A stretch of 24,803 nucleotides of DNA from an uncultured Clostridium sp. (GTDB taxonomy: Bacteria > Bacillota > Clostridia > Lachnospirales > Lachnospiraceae), in NCBI GenBank assembly GCA_900547035.1, contig URFM01000052.1, positions 1-24,803 on the forward strand. Direction: 5' to 3'. The translations under genes were made by a program, and so were the position numbers. This document shows positions 23,479 through 24,803 of this stretch, one piece after another (the stretch's first letter is position 1; each line of letters begins with the position of its first letter). Below the pieces are notes generated by a model. That model saw only the letters and a list, made by a program, of their open reading frames with translations. It made no database searches and was not told the DNA's origin.

Positions 23479-24255
23479 ATGAAGGTGGTTATCTTGGCCG
23501 GCGGATTCGGCACCAGAATCAGCGAGGAGAGCCATTTAAAGCCCAAGCCCATGATTGAAATCGGAGGCAAGCCCATTCTGTGGCATATTATGAAGTATTA
23601 CTCGGAGTTCGGCTTCCATGATTTCATCATCTGTCTGGGATACAAGCAGTATGTGGTAAAGGAGTTTTTCGCGGACTATTTTCTCCACACGTCCGATGTG
23701 ACTTTTGATTTGGCAAACAACCGGATGGAGGTTCACAACAATTACGCGGAGCCCTGGAAGGTAACTCTGGTGGATACGGGGTTAAATACCATGACCGGGG
23801 GACGGGTAAAGCGTATCCGCCCCTACACGGGGGACGAGCCCTTTATGCTGACCTACGGGGACGGAGTCAGTACCGTGGATTTGACGGCCCTGCTGAAATT
23901 CCACCGGTCCCACGGAAAGATTGCCACCATCACCACCGTAAACATCGGCCAGATGAAGGGTGTGCTGGACATTGACGAAAACAACACGGTTCTTTCTTTC
24001 CGGGAAAAGGACGAGAGTGACGGGGTGCTGATTAACGGCGGCTTTATGGTGCTGAACCCCGGGATTTTCGACTATCTGGAGGACGACACCACCGTATTCG
24101 AGCAGGGGCCCATGCGGCGCCTGGCGGCGGAGGGACAGCTGAAATCCTTCTATCACGATGGATTCTGGCAGTGTATGGATACCCAGCGGGAGATGAAGAA
24201 GCTGGAAAGCTTGTGGCAGTCGGGAGCGGCTCCATGGAAGATTTGGAAGGATTAA
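23479..24255 (+). CDS. rfbF: Glucose-1-phosphate cytidylyltransferase
   Basis: The predicted protein has 258 residues, against ~257 typical of RfbF. It makes CDP-glucose from glucose-1-phosphate and CTP. The N-terminal signature is VILAGGFGTRISEES, followed by KPKPMIEIGGKPILWHIM. Later blocks are YGDGVS (~129, metal-binding Asp), ESDGVLINGGFMVLNP and FYHDGFWQCMDTQREM, all diagnostic of the cytidylyltransferase rather than the thymidylyl- or uridylyl- enzymes. AGGAGG (23466-23471) lies 7 nt before the ATG at 23479 and only 1 nt before an in-frame ATG at 23473, so 23479 is chosen. It overlaps or abuts the preceding membrane gene and is followed 3 nt later by rfbG, its pathway partner. Confidence 0.96.
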   Translation: MKVVILAGGFGTRISEESHLKPKPMIEIGGKPILWHIMKYYSEFGFHDFIICLGYKQYVVKEFFADYFLHTSDVTFDLANNRMEVHNNYAEPWKVTLVDTGLNTMTGGRVKRIRPYTGDEPFMLTYGDGVSTVDLTALLKFHRSHGKIATITTVNIGQMKGVLDIDENNTVLSFREKDESDGVLINGGFMVLNPGIFDYLEDDTTVFEQGPMRRLAAEGQLKSFYHDGFWQCMDTQREMKKLESLWQSGAAPWKIWKD

Positions 24256-24258
24256 GGA

Positions 24259-24803
24259 ATGGATTGGAAAAGATTAGAAGAATTTTATAAAGGAAAACGG
24301 GTGCTGGTCACCGGTCATACGGGATTTAAAGGTTCCTGGCTGTGCCGTATCCTGACCCTGGCAGGTGCGGAGGTGACCGGGTACAGTCTGAATCCGCCGA
24401 CGGATCCCAGCCTGTTTGAAATCGCCGGCATCGGCACCGGGCTTACCAGCGTGATCGGGGATGTGCGGGATTTGGAACATCTGGAGAAGGTCTTCGAGGA
24501 GGCCAGGCCGGAGATTGTGTTCCACCTGGCGGCCCAGCCCATTGTACGGGATTCCTACAAGGACCCGGTGTACACCTATGAAACCAATGTGATGGGAACG
24601 GTCCATGTGCTGGAGTGCATCCGCAGGAGCGGCTGCGTCCTCTCTTTTTTGAACGTGACCACGGATAAGGTTTATGAAAACCGGGAGTGGGAGTACGGCT
24701 ACCGGGAGACGGATCCCCTGGATGGCTACGACCCCTACTCCAACAGCAAGTCCTGCTCCGAGCTGGTGACCCACAGCTACCGGAAGTCCTTTTTCCAGGA
24801 TGG
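24259..24803 (+). CDS. rfbG: CDP-glucose 4,6-dehydratase, N-terminal half (3' truncated by window edge)
   Basis: The first 181 residues of an extended short-chain dehydratase/reductase of usual length ~360. VLVTGHTGFKGSW (~15-27) is the NAD-binding glycine motif in the form specific to CDP-glucose dehydratases. DVRDLE, HLAAQPIVRDSY and the catalytic YDPYSNSKSCSE (Tyr-x3-Lys) follow, with TTDKVY giving the active-site Thr-Asp-Lys. It converts CDP-glucose to CDP-4-keto-6-deoxyglucose, the first committed intermediate for CDP-linked dideoxyhexoses and related 6-deoxysugars. GGAAGG (24245-24250) lies 8 nt before the ATG. The frame is open to the last base of the window. Confidence 0.95.
   Translation, partial: MDWKRLEEFYKGKRVLVTGHTGFKGSWLCRILTLAGAEVTGYSLNPPTDPSLFEIAGIGTGLTSVIGDVRDLEHLEKVFEEARPEIVFHLAAQPIVRDSYKDPVYTYETNVMGTVHVLECIRRSGCVLSFLNVTTDKVYENREWEYGYRETDPLDGYDPYSNSKSCSELVTHSYRKSFFQD

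Noticed and set aside
1..24803. CRISPR arrays, tRNA or rRNA genes, insertion sequences, phage genes, toxin-antitoxin pairs
   Set aside because: No spaced direct-repeat array, tRNA-like cloverleaf with CCA/anticodon features, transposase or integrase motifs were seen. The cloverleaf at 19938-20081 is far larger than a tRNA and lacks its conserved loops.

Overview
The window looks like the chromosome of a Gram-positive anaerobe of the class Clostridia, most likely family Lachnospiraceae. This is an inference from four things: the EF-Tu sequence, moderate-to-high GC with strong AGGAGG-type ribosome binding sites, a ykoFEDC-type thiamine-precursor ECF transporter under a TPP riboswitch, and sigma-A promoters with 17-nt spacers. 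No species can be named from the sequence alone.

Layout. (1) 1-633: the 3' part of tuf and its strong intrinsic terminator. (2) 661-3520: a monocistronic gene for an ECF-like sigma factor joined to an Ala/Gly/Ser-rich linker, one transmembrane segment and a large extracytoplasmic domain. (3) 3589-7337: a promoter, TPP riboswitch and Shine-Dalgarno-masking hairpin, then ykoF-ykoE-ykoD-ykoC, a thiamine/hydroxymethylpyrimidine ECF uptake system. (4) 7350-8888, minus strand: thioredoxin and a LysR regulator. The LysR gene is divergent from (5) a CitMHS-family citrate-type transporter (9146-10519). The spacer between them has two back-to-back promoters that share one palindromic -35 region, plus a T-N11-A LysR box centred about 65 bp upstream of the predicted transporter start. 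(6) 10645 to the window end: one long co-directional surface-polysaccharide operon. It holds a Wzt/TagH-like ABC ATPase, a GDP-mannose pyrophosphorylase, a phosphohexomutase, a 1306-residue multidomain glycosyltransferase, a second GT-A transferase, two polytopic GT-C-like membrane proteins, and rfbF and rfbG (CDP-glucose synthesis and 4,6-dehydration). It runs off the right edge.

How the polysaccharide genes fit together: the mutase can supply mannose-1-phosphate and glucose-1-phosphate. These are activated to GDP-mannose by ManC and to CDP-glucose by RfbF, and RfbG starts the CDP-6-deoxy/dideoxyhexose branch. The transferases would build the glycan and the ABC ATPase would drive its export. 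The partner permease is not in the window.

The most unusual object is a compact cloverleaf in the 178-nt gap between the two glycosyltransferase-type genes at 19936-20113. It has four helices (15, 15, 8 and 13 bp) around a tight four-way junction. All three non-Watson-Crick pairs are G-U in the sense of operon transcription, and the 5' strand begins at the upstream stop codon. I do not recognise it as a known RNA family. It may be a cis-acting RNA of the polysaccharide operon, for example functionally like the EAR antitermination element of Bacillus eps operons, or a small palindromic mobile repeat. Partial copies of its 3' end lie in two other gaps of the same operon.
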